Assembly: GCF_001315015.1 (NCBI RefSeq)
Contig: NZ_CP012914.1
Location: 2,538,501 to 2,602,500, forward strand
Reading direction: 5' to 3'
Origin: Azospirillum brasilense
GTDB taxonomy: Bacteria > Pseudomonadota > Alphaproteobacteria > Azospirillales > Azospirillaceae
Length of the DNA stretch: 64,000 nt
Positions 40,608 to 50,052 of the stretch are shown here, piece by piece. Numbering within the stretch: position 1 is the first letter of the stretch; every line of letters starts with the position of its first letter. Below the pieces are notes generated by a model. It was not told where the DNA came from. It worked only from the letters and a program-made list of their open reading frames with translations, and searched no databases. Position numbers and translations under genes: made by a program.

Positions 40608-41717
40608 ATGCTGGCCTACATCATCCGCCGTCTGCTGCTGATCATCCCGACCCTGTTCGGGATCATGGTCATCAATTTCCTGATCGTGCAGATCGCCCCC
40701 GGCGGTCCCATCGAGCAGATGATCGCCCGCGTCCAGGGCACCGCGGTGGAGGCGACCGCCCGCATCGGCGGCACCGGCGGCGGCGAGACCGGCGGTCCGG
40801 CGGCGCAGCAGGCCCAGGGCGGCGACACCGGCAGCCGCTACCGCGGTGCCCAGGGGCTGGACCCGGAGTTCATCAAGCAGCTTGAGAAGGAATTCGGCTT
40901 CGACAAGCCGCTGCACGAGCGCTTCATCCACATGATGTCGAACTACCTGATGTTCGACTTCGGCAAGAGCTACTTCCGCGACCGCAGCGTCGTCGATCTG
41001 GTGATCGAGAAGATGCCGGTGTCGATCTCGCTGGGCATCTGGACGACGCTGATCGTCTATCTGGTGTCGATCCCGCTGGGCATCGCCAAGGCGGTGCGCG
41101 ACGGCCAGCCCTTCGACGTCTGGACCTCCGGCGTGGTCATCGTCGGCTACGCCATCCCCAGCTTCCTGTTCGCCGTGCTGCTGATCGTCGTCTTCGCCGG
41201 CGGGCGCTATTTCGACCTGTTCCCGCTGCGCGGGCTGGTGTCGGACAACTGGGCGAGCCTGCCCTGGTGGCGGCAGATCCTGGACTATGCGTGGCACATG
41301 GTGCTGCCAGTGCTGTCCATGGTGATCGGCGGCTTCGCCGGCCTGACCATGCTGACCAAGAACTCCTTCCTGGAGGAGATCAACAAGCAGTATGTCGTCA
41401 CCGCCCGCGCCAAGGGTCTGGCGGAGCGGCGGGTGCTCTACGGCCACATATTCCGCAACGCCATGCTGATCGTCATCGCCGGCTTCCCCGGCGCCTTCAT
41501 CGGCATCCTGTTCACCGGCGCCCTGCTGATCGAGGTGATCTTCTCCCTGGACGGGCTGGGGCTCTTGGGCTTCGAGGCGGCGATCAACCGCGACTATCCG
41601 GTGATGTTCGGCACGCTGTACTTCTTCACGCTGCTGGGGCTCATCATGAACCTCGTCGGCGACGTGACCTATGTGGCCGTCGATCCCCGCATCGACTTCG
41701 AAGCGCGGAGGGTATGA
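40608..41717 (+). CDS. yejB: Peptide ABC transporter permease YejB
   Basis: 369 residues from [20 protein letters not shown], chosen as the start of the first membrane helix; the frame is open for hundreds of codons upstream because it shadows copy 2. The insertion between helix 1 and helix 2 (about residues 30-110) is Gly/Gln-rich. The BPD signature is in [25 protein letters not shown], and the C-terminal [20 protein letters not shown] is typical of the DppB/YejB family. It is one half of the inner-membrane pore. The stop falls just before a REP-like cluster. Confidence 0.93.
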   Translation: MLAYIIRRLLLIIPTLFGIMVINFLIVQIAPGGPIEQMIARVQGTAVEATARIGGTGGGETGGPAAQQAQGGDTGSRYRGAQGLDPEFIKQLEKEFGFDKPLHERFIHMMSNYLMFDFGKSYFRDRSVVDLVIEKMPVSISLGIWTTLIVYLVSIPLGIAKAVRDGQPFDVWTSGVVIVGYAIPSFLFAVLLIVVFAGGRYFDLFPLRGLVSDNWASLPWWRQILDYAWHMVLPVLSMVIGGFAGLTMLTKNSFLEEINKQYVVTARAKGLAERRVLYGHIFRNAMLIVIAGFPGAFIGILFTGALLIEVIFSLDGLGLLGFEAAINRDYPVMFGTLYFFTLLGLIMNLVGDVTYVAVDPRIDFEARRV

Positions 41718-41738
41718 TGGGAAGCTTTGCGCTTTCGA

Positions 41739-41862
41739 CGCATGCTCCCTCTCCCCCCCGGGGAGAGGGTTGGGGTGAGGGGGTTGCGCGTTTGCCGGAC
41801 GCACCGCCACGCGCAACCCCCTCACCCTCCCCTCTCCCCAGAGGGGAGAGGGCAAATGCCCG
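41739..41862. repeat. REP-like palindrome pair inside the yejB-yejE gap
   Basis: Two large hairpin units in inverted order: CCCTCTCCCCCCCGGGGAGA with GGGTTGGGGTGAGGGGG, a central GCGCGTTTGCC...GCGCAAC spacer, then CCCCTCACCCTCCCCTCTCC with GAGGGGAGAGGG. The arms are mutually complementary (GGTTGCGCG/CGCGCAACC), so one long stem of about 55 bp can form in the mRNA. It sits in an operon, between stop and ribosome site, and could reduce yejE/yejF expression or protect the upstream message. Confidence 0.8.
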
Positions 41863-41877
41863 TTGGAGGACGCGCCC

Positions 41878-42990
41878 ATGACCGGCGACCGTTTCCTCGG
41901 CTTCCGCGTCACGCCGCTCACCCGGCGGCGGCTGGCGAATTTCCGGGCGAACCGGCGGGGCTTCTGGTCCTTCTGGATCTTCCTGGTGCTGTTCACCCTG
42001 TCGCTGGGCGCGGAGTTCATCGCCAACGACCGCCCGCTGCTCATCAAGTACGACAACGCGCTCTACTGGCCCGTCTTCACCGCCTACCCGGAGACCACCT
42101 TCGGCGGTGAGTTCGAGACGGAGACCGATTACCGCGACCCCTACGTGCGCCAGCTGATCGAGGAAAAGGGCTGGATCGTCTGGCCGCCGATCCCCTACGG
42201 CTACCGCACCATCAACTACAACCTGCCGGTCCCCGCCCCGGCCCCGCCGTCCGCCGACAACTGGCTGGGCACCGACGACCAGGGGCGCGACGTGACGGCG
42301 CGGCTGATCTACGGCTTCCGCATCTCCGTGCTGTTCGGTCTGGTGCTGACCGCCTTCTCCTCGGTCGTCGGCATCATGGCCGGGGCGGTCCAGGGCTACT
42401 TCGGCGGCATCACCGACCTGCTGTTCCAGCGCTTCATCGAGATCTGGCAGGGCCTGCCCACCCTGTTCCTGCTCATCATCCTGTCCAGCGTGGTGACGCC
42501 GAACTTCTGGTGGCTGCTCGGGCTGCTGCTGCTGTTCTCCTGGACCTCGCTGGTCCATGTGGTGCGGGCGGAGTTCCTGCGGGCGCGCAACTTCGACTAT
42601 GTGCGCGCCGCCCGCGCGCTGGGCGCCACCGACGCGACGATCATGGTGCGCCACGTGCTGCCCAACGCGATGGTGGCGACGCTGACCTTCCTGCCCTTCA
42701 TCCTGAACGGCTCCATCACCACCCTGACGGCGCTGGACTTCCTCGGCTTCGGCCTGCCCCCCGGCTCCCCCTCGCTGGGCGAGTTGCTGGCCCAGGGCAA
42801 GGCCAACCTCCAGGCGCCCTGGCTGGGCCTGACCGCCTTCTTCGTGCTGGCGATCATGCTGAGCCTGCTGATCTTCATCGGCGAGGCGGTGCGCGACGCC
42901 TTCGATCCGCGCAAGACCATCGGCCAGCTCTCCACCGCCACCGGAACCGCCAACGAGGCGGGCGCGGTGGCGCAGAAGGCCGCGGAATGA
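41878..42990 (+). CDS. yejE: Peptide ABC transporter permease YejE
   Basis: 370 residues from MTGDRFLGFRVTPLTRRRLANFRANRRGF, after GGAGG. Six membrane helices, the Glu/Asp-Ala-Ala loop in RNFDYVRAARALGATDATIM and the C-terminal NGSITTLTALDFLGFGLPPG match YejE/DppC. It forms the pore with YejB. The gap to yejB is widened by the REP cluster; that to yejF is 40 bp. Confidence 0.93.
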   Translation: MTGDRFLGFRVTPLTRRRLANFRANRRGFWSFWIFLVLFTLSLGAEFIANDRPLLIKYDNALYWPVFTAYPETTFGGEFETETDYRDPYVRQLIEEKGWIVWPPIPYGYRTINYNLPVPAPAPPSADNWLGTDDQGRDVTARLIYGFRISVLFGLVLTAFSSVVGIMAGAVQGYFGGITDLLFQRFIEIWQGLPTLFLLIILSSVVTPNFWWLLGLLLLFSWTSLVHVVRAEFLRARNFDYVRAARALGATDATIMVRHVLPNAMVATLTFLPFILNGSITTLTALDFLGFGLPPGSPSLGELLAQGKANLQAPWLGLTAFFVLAIMLSLLIFIGEAVRDAFDPRKTIGQLSTATGTANEAGAVAQKAAE

Positions 42991-43030
42991 TGTCCCCAAC
43001 GACCACCAGCCCAAGAAGGCGGAACCGCCC

Positions 43031-44677
<1,647 letters not shown>

Positions 44678-44693
44678 CGCAATTGCATTCAAT

Positions 44694-44722
44694 GCCCCCC
44701 TCTTCCTTCTGGGGAGAGGGTT
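44694..44722. repeat. REP-like palindrome, left of the DUF983 island
   Basis: CCCCTCTTCC faces GGGGAGAGGG across TTCT. It ends in GGTTA, directly before the left inverted end of the island. A mirror-image unit lies at 46019-46040. Confidence 0.65.
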
Positions 44723-44898
44723 AGGTCCTGTCTGACGACCCTGTGATGACGGTCATTTCCGTCTGTTTGTTGCTGATCAGCAGCCGTGAGGGTGCGGAAT
44801 GCGGCGGCATGAGTTCAGCCCGGCACAGGAGGAGTCGATCGCGGATCTGATGCCGCTGGCGTCCTCGCAAGGCGGCGGCCGTTGTGTTCGGCAGGCGC

Positions 44899-45048
44899 TT
44901 ACGGTCCGTTGGTTTCGTTATTCTTCTTCGCTTTATCCTTCTTCGCCTGATCGTGATGCCACTTGATGGCGAAGAACATGCCCGTTCCCAACACGATAAT
45001 CTTGAATGGAAAGAAGACCATAGGGAACCAGTCATACATTTTGAACAT
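44899..45048 (-). CDS. Small membrane protein, 49 aa (short gene)
   Basis: 49 residues: MFKMYDWFPMVFFPFKIIVL, then GTGMFFAIKWHHDQAKKDKA and KKNNETNGP. One membrane helix (about 8-28) is followed by a Lys-rich cytoplasmic tail. The Met at position 4 is a possible start because GGAG is placed better for it (8 bases) than for the first ATG. It lies downstream of, and in the same direction as, the DUF983 gene (45 bp gap), so the two may be cotranscribed. I do not know the function. Confidence 0.72.
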   Translation of the reverse strand: MFKMYDWFPMVFFPFKIIVLGTGMFFAIKWHHDQAKKDKAKKNNETNGP

Positions 45049-45093
45049 CTCCAGGCTATGACACTATCTATCGTCAAGGAAACCTGACGGCAG

Positions 45094-45528
45094 TCAGGTC
45101 GAGCGCGAGACTTTGTCTGCGGGCGGGGCCACGGGCGGCTGGGTTGGCGTGGCTGTAACGAAGCGGGCTTCCTCGGCCTTGTAGAAGTACTGGCTGGCCA
45201 CCAGCCACCCCTTCAACGGCCGTAAGGGCGGAACACAGGTCAGCAACAGGAACGGCAGGGTCGTGACGAGGTGCACCCAGTATGGGGGCTCAAATCTTGC
45301 CTCGATCCAGAGCGCCAGGATGACCGTGGGAATGGAAGCGAAGCAGATGACGAAGAAGGCGGGGCCGTCAGCCGGATCGGCGTAGGAGTGGTCCAGACCA
45401 CAGACCTCGCAGTGGGAGCGCAGCTTCAGGAAGCCGCTGAACAGATGACCCTGGCCGCAGCGTGGGCAGCGACCACGCACGCCGGTGCTGAAAGGGGGAA
45501 GAGGCGGCCACTCCTGTTCGGATGACAT
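45094..45528 (-). CDS. DUF983 membrane protein
   Basis: 144 residues from MSSEQEWPPLPPFSTGVRGR; an upstream in-frame ATG is unlikely. Four cysteines in CPRCGQGHLF and CEVCGLDHSY form a small zinc-ribbon-like site, followed by two membrane helices (FFVICFASIPTVILALWI and WVHLVTTLPFLLLTCVPP). DUF983 genes often lie near cytochrome oxidase assembly genes, but none is here. It is the main gene of the mobile island. Confidence 0.85.
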   Translation of the reverse strand: MSSEQEWPPLPPFSTGVRGRCPRCGQGHLFSGFLKLRSHCEVCGLDHSYADPADGPAFFVICFASIPTVILALWIEARFEPPYWVHLVTTLPFLLLTCVPPLRPLKGWLVASQYFYKAEEARFVTATPTQPPVAPPADKVSRST

Positions 45529-46047
45529 CGCGTGTTCCTTCGGGAGGCAATAGCAAGCAATGCCTGCATGCAATGCGTAATCGTATGCACCATAACGACC
45601 GACAATGTCAACTTGAATGCATTCAATACGCCGTCGGAATTCATACAACCATGGGATATGGCAGGTGTCTCAGCCTGAATGTCGGCCACTTACCGCGATG
45701 CCTCGCGCAGCCTCCCAGCGATCCTTCTGGAGCGCCGAGCGCGACATGGACAGCCTCCGGCGGCGTTGACGCGGCGCAGGCATCGCTGCCGACGGCACCA
45801 ATCTCCGTCGCACGCAGGCGTATGACGAATTCACCGCGGATCCACTCGCCAAGTTCTGTCTGACGGCCCAGTAATGGCGGTCATTTCCGTCTTGCGGATG
45901 TTGATCGCTGGTCCGATGCTGCCTCCGACCGCACCGGCTGGCCGGGGACAAGGCTTACGGCTGTGTGCCGGTGCAGGCCTGCCTGCGCCTTCCCAGGCCA
46001 TCCGACAGGACCTAACCCTCTCCCCAGAGGGGAAAGGGCTATAAGGA
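45529..46047. promoter_or_regulatory. Regulatory and repeat region upstream of DUF983
   Basis: No convincing gene. A perfect palindrome TTGAATGCATTCAA lies at 45613-45626. On the minus strand TTGACA (45606-45611) is followed by CATACGAT (45580-45587) about 18 bp downstream, a plausible sigma-70 promoter for DUF983, with the palindrome just upstream. Further left-end-like sequence (45855-45906) and the right island end (46002-46018) follow. Short open frames (for example 45670-45951) look like degenerate sequence. Confidence 0.5.
46019..46040. repeat. REP-like palindrome, right of the DUF983 island
   Basis: CCCTCTCCCC faces GGGGAAAGGG across AGA, immediately after the right island end and in inverted orientation to the unit at 44694-44722. 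Confidence 0.65.
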
Positions 46048-46725
46048 TCAAATGCGATTGCCTTGACTCCGCGGGCGCTTCGCCTTCGTGTTGCCGAGCG
46101 GCGTCTTTGCCCTGACCGGCGGCGTCTTCGGGGAGTTCCGCCCCGGCACCGCCACCTCGCGCCATTGGCCGGGGGCCAGACCGTCCAGCGTCCAATCGCC
46201 GATCGACCAGCGGATCAGCCGCAGGGTCGGGAAGCCGACCGCGGCGGTCATCCGGCGCACCTGCCGGTTCCGCCCCTCCCGCAAGGTCAGGGCGATCCAA
46301 CTCGTCGGGATGGCGGCGCGGTAGCGCACGGGCGGGTCGCGCGGCCACAGGCCGTCCGGCTCCTCCATCCTATGCACCTCGGCGGGCAGGGTCGGGCCGT
46401 CGTTGAGGGTCACCCCGTCGCGCAGGCGCTGCAACGCCTCCTCGGTCGGGACACCCTCCACCTGCACCCAGTAGGTCTTGGGCAGCTTGTGCTTCGGCGA
46501 GGCGATGCGGGCGATCAGCGCGCCGTCGTCGCTCAGCGCCAGCAGCCCCTCGCTGTCGCGGTCCAGCCGCCCGGCGGCGTAGACTCCCTTCACCGGCACA
46601 TGGTCGGCCAGCGTCGGGCGCCCCTGCTCATCGGTAAACTGGGGCAGCACGCCATAGGGCTTGTTCAGCAGGATCAGACGGGGCACGGTTGGCTCGAACG
46701 GGTTTGAGACGAACAACGACAACAT
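46048..46725 (-). CDS. rluE: 23S rRNA pseudouridine synthase RluE
   Basis: 225 residues from [15 protein letters not shown]; a GTG at 46686 ([12 protein letters not shown]) is another possible start. The catalytic Asp is in [11 protein letters not shown], and the stretches [25 protein letters not shown] and [23 protein letters not shown] match RluE closely. It makes pseudouridine at the 23S site near 2457. Its start lies only 16 bp from that of the divergent ghrA gene. Confidence 0.9.
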   Translation of the reverse strand: MLSLFVSNPFEPTVPRLILLNKPYGVLPQFTDEQGRPTLADHVPVKGVYAAGRLDRDSEGLLALSDDGALIARIASPKHKLPKTYWVQVEGVPTEEALQRLRDGVTLNDGPTLPAEVHRMEEPDGLWPRDPPVRYRAAIPTSWIALTLREGRNRQVRRMTAAVGFPTLRLIRWSIGDWTLDGLAPGQWREVAVPGRNSPKTPPVRAKTPLGNTKAKRPRSQGNRI

Positions 46726-46741
46726 TACAGGGGTTTGCGCC

Positions 46742-47668
46742 GTGACGCTGCTTTTCTGCTCCACCACCGACCGCTCCGACCGCTGGCTGAGCGAGCTGGA
46801 CGCCCGCCTGCCCGGCCTGGAGGTGCGGGTGTGGCCCGAGATGGGGGACCCGGCGGACATCGAGATGGCTCTGGTGTGGAAGCCGCCGCACGGACTGCTC
46901 GCCACCCTGCCGAACCTGAAGCTGATCGTGTCGCTGGGCGCCGGGGTGGAATCGCTGCTGCTCGACCCCACCCTGCCTGAGGTGCCGCTGGTCCGCATGG
47001 TGTCGGAGGGGCTGACGGTGGACATGGCCGGCTATGTGGCGCTCCAGGTGCTGCGCTGGCACCGGCTTCTCGACGAGTACAAGGCGCTCCAGCAGGCCGG
47101 GCGGTGGGAGCCGCTGGACCCCTGCCCGGCGTCGGAGGTGAGTGTCGGTATCCTCGGCATGGGCGAGCTGGGCATGGCCTCGGCCAAGACGCTGCTGAGC
47201 ATGGACTACCGCGTGCTGGGCTGGAGCCGGACGCCGAAGACGTTGCCAGGGGTGGAAAGCTTCTCCGGACCCGACGGGTTGGCGGCGATGCTCGGGCAGT
47301 GCAACCTGCTGATCTGCCTGCTGCCGCTGACGGCGGAGACGCGCGGCCTGCTGAACCGCAAGCTGTTCGCCGCCCTGCCCAAGGGGGCGGTGGTCGTCAA
47401 CGCCGCGCGCGGCGGGCATCTGGTGGAGGAGGATCTGCTGGAAGCGCTGGCGAGCGGCCACCTCGCCGGAGCCAGCCTGGACGTGTTCGCGGAGGAGCCG
47501 CTGCCCGCCGGCCATCCCTTCTGGACCCACCCGAAGGTGCATGTGACGCCGCACGTCGCCGCCGTCACCCACCCGTCGCGCTCCGCCGCGGTGGTGGCCG
47601 AGGCAATCACCGCCTTCCGCGAGGGCCGTCCGCTGCCGAACCTCGTGGACCGCAGCCAGGGCTACTGA
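46742..47668 (+). CDS. ghrA: Glyoxylate/hydroxypyruvate reductase A
   Basis: 308 residues from a GTG start. The NAD(P)-binding motif is [12 protein letters not shown], with [14 protein letters not shown] matching GhrA, then [16 protein letters not shown] and [20 protein letters not shown] with the catalytic Arg, and the C-terminal His in [13 protein letters not shown]. It reduces glyoxylate and hydroxypyruvate with NADPH. The divergent neighbour rluE is 16 bp away. Confidence 0.9.
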   Translation: MTLLFCSTTDRSDRWLSELDARLPGLEVRVWPEMGDPADIEMALVWKPPHGLLATLPNLKLIVSLGAGVESLLLDPTLPEVPLVRMVSEGLTVDMAGYVALQVLRWHRLLDEYKALQQAGRWEPLDPCPASEVSVGILGMGELGMASAKTLLSMDYRVLGWSRTPKTLPGVESFSGPDGLAAMLGQCNLLICLLPLTAETRGLLNRKLFAALPKGAVVVNAARGGHLVEEDLLEALASGHLAGASLDVFAEEPLPAGHPFWTHPKVHVTPHVAAVTHPSRSAAVVAEAITAFREGRPLPNLVDRSQGY

Positions 47669-47681
47669 AAGCGGTCGCCGG

Positions 47682-48122
47682 TCAGGCGGGCACCGCCACG
47701 GGTCCGGAGGTGCTCAACTGCGCCTCCAGCCGCGCCTTGGCGGAGGCGGCAACCTCCTCCTCGGCGCGGATGACCGCCATGTCCTCGGGCGCCACGGCGC
47801 CCGCCGCGACGACCAGCTCGGCGAAGTCGGACAGGAAGACGCTGCCCTTCACGGTGCGCTGGACGAGCACGCTGCGCTTGTCCTCGACGTCGCGCTTGCG
47901 CTTGATGAAGCCGAGCAGCGACAGCCGGTCGAGCGCGCGGGTCACCGCGGGCTTGGAGATGTTCAGCGCCGCCGCCAACCCGCGCACGGTGTGCGGCGGA
48001 TCGGTCAGATAGACCTGGAGCATGATGGCCATCTGCCGCGCCGACAGGTCCGGCCCGTCCTGCCGGACGCTGGCGATCAGAGCCGTCCGCCACAGGCCGA
48101 GCGCTTTCAGGTTCCGTGCCAT
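47682..48122 (-). CDS. MarR-family transcriptional regulator
   Basis: 146 residues from MARNLKALGLWRTALIAS. The winged helix region has LSARQMAIMLQVYLTDPPHTVRGLAAAL and the recognition helix NISKPAVTRALDRLSLLGFIKRKRDVEDKR. The C-terminal helical region (RAEEEVAASAKARLEAQ) is likely for dimerisation. It converges on ghrA, with 13 bp between stops. Its ligand is unknown. Confidence 0.85.
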   Translation of the reverse strand: MARNLKALGLWRTALIASVRQDGPDLSARQMAIMLQVYLTDPPHTVRGLAAALNISKPAVTRALDRLSLLGFIKRKRDVEDKRSVLVQRTVKGSVFLSDFAELVVAAGAVAPEDMAVIRAEEEVAASAKARLEAQLSTSGPVAVPA

Positions 48123-48239
48123 GTTTTCCCCCCGCGCCGCGTTTCTTGCCCCGAAGGCCCCCGCATTCGGAACGCGCGGCGAAGGAGTGTCCCCCAACCC
48201 GGCCCGGACAGGCAAGCGTTTCGCAGCCGGATCGATCGG

Positions 48240-48518
48240 TCAGGGTGTCGCGGGTGGGGAAACGTGCCGAGGGGCCGGCGCCCCGCGCAGAAGCCCTTCG
48301 GTGCTGAGATCCTCATCCACATCGGGCCAGTGGATGCCGTAGCCACCCCCGGCGATCTCCCAATTCCGGCGCTGCTCCGGTGTGGCGTCGAACAGGCGCG
48401 GGTACCAGGCAAGCGGCACGGCGATGGACCGCCCATCCATAAGGTCGACCGTCAGCCGCTCGTCGTCGAGCAGCACAGCCTTGATGCGCAAATCAACCTT
48501 GGGTGCCGAAAAAGCCAT
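48240..48518 (-). CDS. DUF2442 protein
   Basis: 92 residues from MAFSAPKVDLRIKAVLLDDERL, with GGAGG upstream inside the previous gene. The core WYPRLFDATPEQRRNWEIAGGGYGIHWPDVDEDLS is the family signature. The gene overlaps the DUF4160 gene by 26 bp and follows it. DUF2442 is the usual partner of DUF4160, an arrangement resembling toxin-antitoxin pairs. Confidence 0.85.
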   Translation of the reverse strand: MAFSAPKVDLRIKAVLLDDERLTVDLMDGRSIAVPLAWYPRLFDATPEQRRNWEIAGGGYGIHWPDVDEDLSTEGLLRGAPAPRHVSPPATP

Positions 48519-48735
48519 GCCATTCCTCCAGGAACCGCGCCCGATGCTCCCGCACGATCCGCAGCACGTCGGCCAGATCCTTTGCCGAGTGGCCCATATT
48601 AATCGCAACGGATACCGGGGTCAGCCAGACTTTCACCGAGGCGCCGCCTCGGTCCACATGAACATGCGCCGGCTCGTTGGGCTCATGGCTGTAAAAGTAG
48701 AACCGGAAGCCGTCCTGGCGATGGATGGTCGGCAT
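48493..48735 (-). CDS. DUF4160 protein
   Basis: 80 residues after GAGGA. The signature MPTIHRQDGFRFYFYSHEPNEPAHVHVDRG is complete. The two genes share 26 bp and one transcript. The upstream region (48736-48885) is AT-rich and may hold the promoter. The function has not been established; a toxin-antitoxin role is plausible. Confidence 0.85.
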   Translation of the reverse strand: MPTIHRQDGFRFYFYSHEPNEPAHVHVDRGGASVKVWLTPVSVAINMGHSAKDLADVLRIVREHRARFLEEWHGFFGTQG

Positions 48736-48885
48736 GGCGTCGTCCTCAAAGGATAGGGCGACAACCGATTATGCACACAAAAAAGAAAAAGTCTCTATAA
48801 AAATCCCGGAAAGATCGTTCCGAACAAGTAAATGGTTACCCTTTTCTCTGTCTCAGCAGATTTTTTAAATCATACAGGAAGTGGG

Positions 48886-49908
48886 TTAGTAAATCAACTC
48901 GTTCTCGCCGCTGCCTTCGGAGATGACGATTTCGCCGCGGGCCGCCAAGTCCTTGGCAAGCTGGACCATGTACATCTGGGATTCGTCCACCTCGCGGACG
49001 CGGACCGGACCCATGGCGGCCATGTCCTCGCGCAGGATCTTCGCTGCGCGTTCGGACATGTTGGAGAAGAACAGGTCCTTCAGCGTCTCCGACGCGCCCT
49101 TCAGCGCGGTGGCGAGCTTCTGCTTGTCGACGCTGCGCAGCAGCGCCTGGACACCGGAGGGGTCGAGCTTGGACAGATCCTCGAAGGTGAACATCAGCGA
49201 CTTGATGCGCTCGGCGCTGTCGCGGTTGCGCTCCTCCAGGGCGGCCATGAAGCGGTGCTCGGTCGTGCGGTCCAGGCCGTTGAAGATTTCCGCCAGCATC
49301 TCGTGGCTGTCGCGGCGGCTGGTGCGGGCGAGGTTGGTCATGAACTCGGTGCGCAGCGTGCGCTCGACATCGTCCAGGACCTCCTTCTGCACGGCCTCCA
49401 TGCGCAGCATGCGCATGATGACCTCCATCGCAAAGCTCTCCGGCAGCTGGGTCAGAACGCGGCCGGCGTGTTCCGGACGGATCTTCGACAGCACCACCGC
49501 CACGGTCTGCGGATATTCATTCTTCAGGTAGTTGGACAGGACCGATTCGTTGACGTTGGCCAGCTTGTCCCACATGGTGCGGCCGGCGGGACCGCGGATC
49601 TCCTCCATGATGGAGTCGACCTTGTCCTTGGGCAGCGTCTTCAGCAGCAGGCGTTCGGTGGAGTCGAAAGAGCCGACCAGCGAGCCGGTGGCCGACATCT
49701 GTTCCGCGAATTCGACGAACAGGCGCTCGATCAGGTTGGCGGAGACGGTGCCCAGGTTCGCCATCACCTGCGACAGCTCCTTGATCTCCTCGTCGTCCAT
49801 CATCGCGAACAGCTTGGACGAATGCTCGTCGCCCAGCGCCAGCATCAGAATGGCCGCCTTCTCCGGACCGGTGAGGGTGCGATAATCCTCACGAACCTTC
49901 AGCGCCAT
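48886..49908 (-). CDS. fliG: Flagellar motor switch protein FliG
   Basis: 340 residues from [22 protein letters not shown], with a good ribosome site (GGAGG). The middle domain has the EHPQ-like tract [15 protein letters not shown], and the C-terminal motor domain has [34 protein letters not shown] with the charged helix that contacts MotA. FliG makes torque at the base of the flagellum. It is alone here, without other flagellar genes. Confidence 0.93.
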   Translation of the reverse strand: MALKVREDYRTLTGPEKAAILMLALGDEHSSKLFAMMDDEEIKELSQVMANLGTVSANLIERLFVEFAEQMSATGSLVGSFDSTERLLLKTLPKDKVDSIMEEIRGPAGRTMWDKLANVNESVLSNYLKNEYPQTVAVVLSKIRPEHAGRVLTQLPESFAMEVIMRMLRMEAVQKEVLDDVERTLRTEFMTNLARTSRRDSHEMLAEIFNGLDRTTEHRFMAALEERNRDSAERIKSLMFTFEDLSKLDPSGVQALLRSVDKQKLATALKGASETLKDLFFSNMSERAAKILREDMAAMGPVRVREVDESQMYMVQLAKDLAARGEIVISEGSGENELIY

Positions 49909-50052
49909 GTGTCCGCCTCCAAAAACCCGGCCGGCACCCAAGTCCAACCGGTCCTACCCGAAGGTTTTAGTCCTTTCCGAATCGGCACGCCACTCCCGCG
50001 ACGCCCGCGGGAGTGACAATTTTAACCATATACCGGTTGTTGCGCCGTTCTA

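Larger units (their letters stand above)
44725..46018. mobile_element. IS/MITE-like island carrying a DUF983 gene and a small membrane protein
   Basis: The left end GGTCCTGTCTGACGACC (44725-44741) and the right end GGTCCTGTCGGATGGCC (complement of 46002-46018) are 17-bp imperfect inverted repeats (14 matches) flanked by TA on both sides, the pattern of a transposon with TA target duplication. A second copy of the left-end sequence occurs at 45855-45906, so the right 160 bp may be a complete MITE on its own. No transposase gene was found; the DNA between is lower in GC than the neighbours. The family is not identified. Confidence 0.5.

Noticed and set aside
39759..41717. Extended yejB frame starting within the second binding protein
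   Set aside because: The first 280 codons are a shadow of the binding-protein gene; the first helix begins at 40608.
44721..45077. 118-codon minus-strand frame in the island
   Set aside because: It overlaps the better-supported 49-residue gene in another frame and runs into the island end; the product is Arg/Ser-rich.
45670..45951. 93-codon minus-strand frame upstream of DUF983
   Set aside because: It crosses the internal left-end copy of the island and has no ribosome site; probably remnant sequence.
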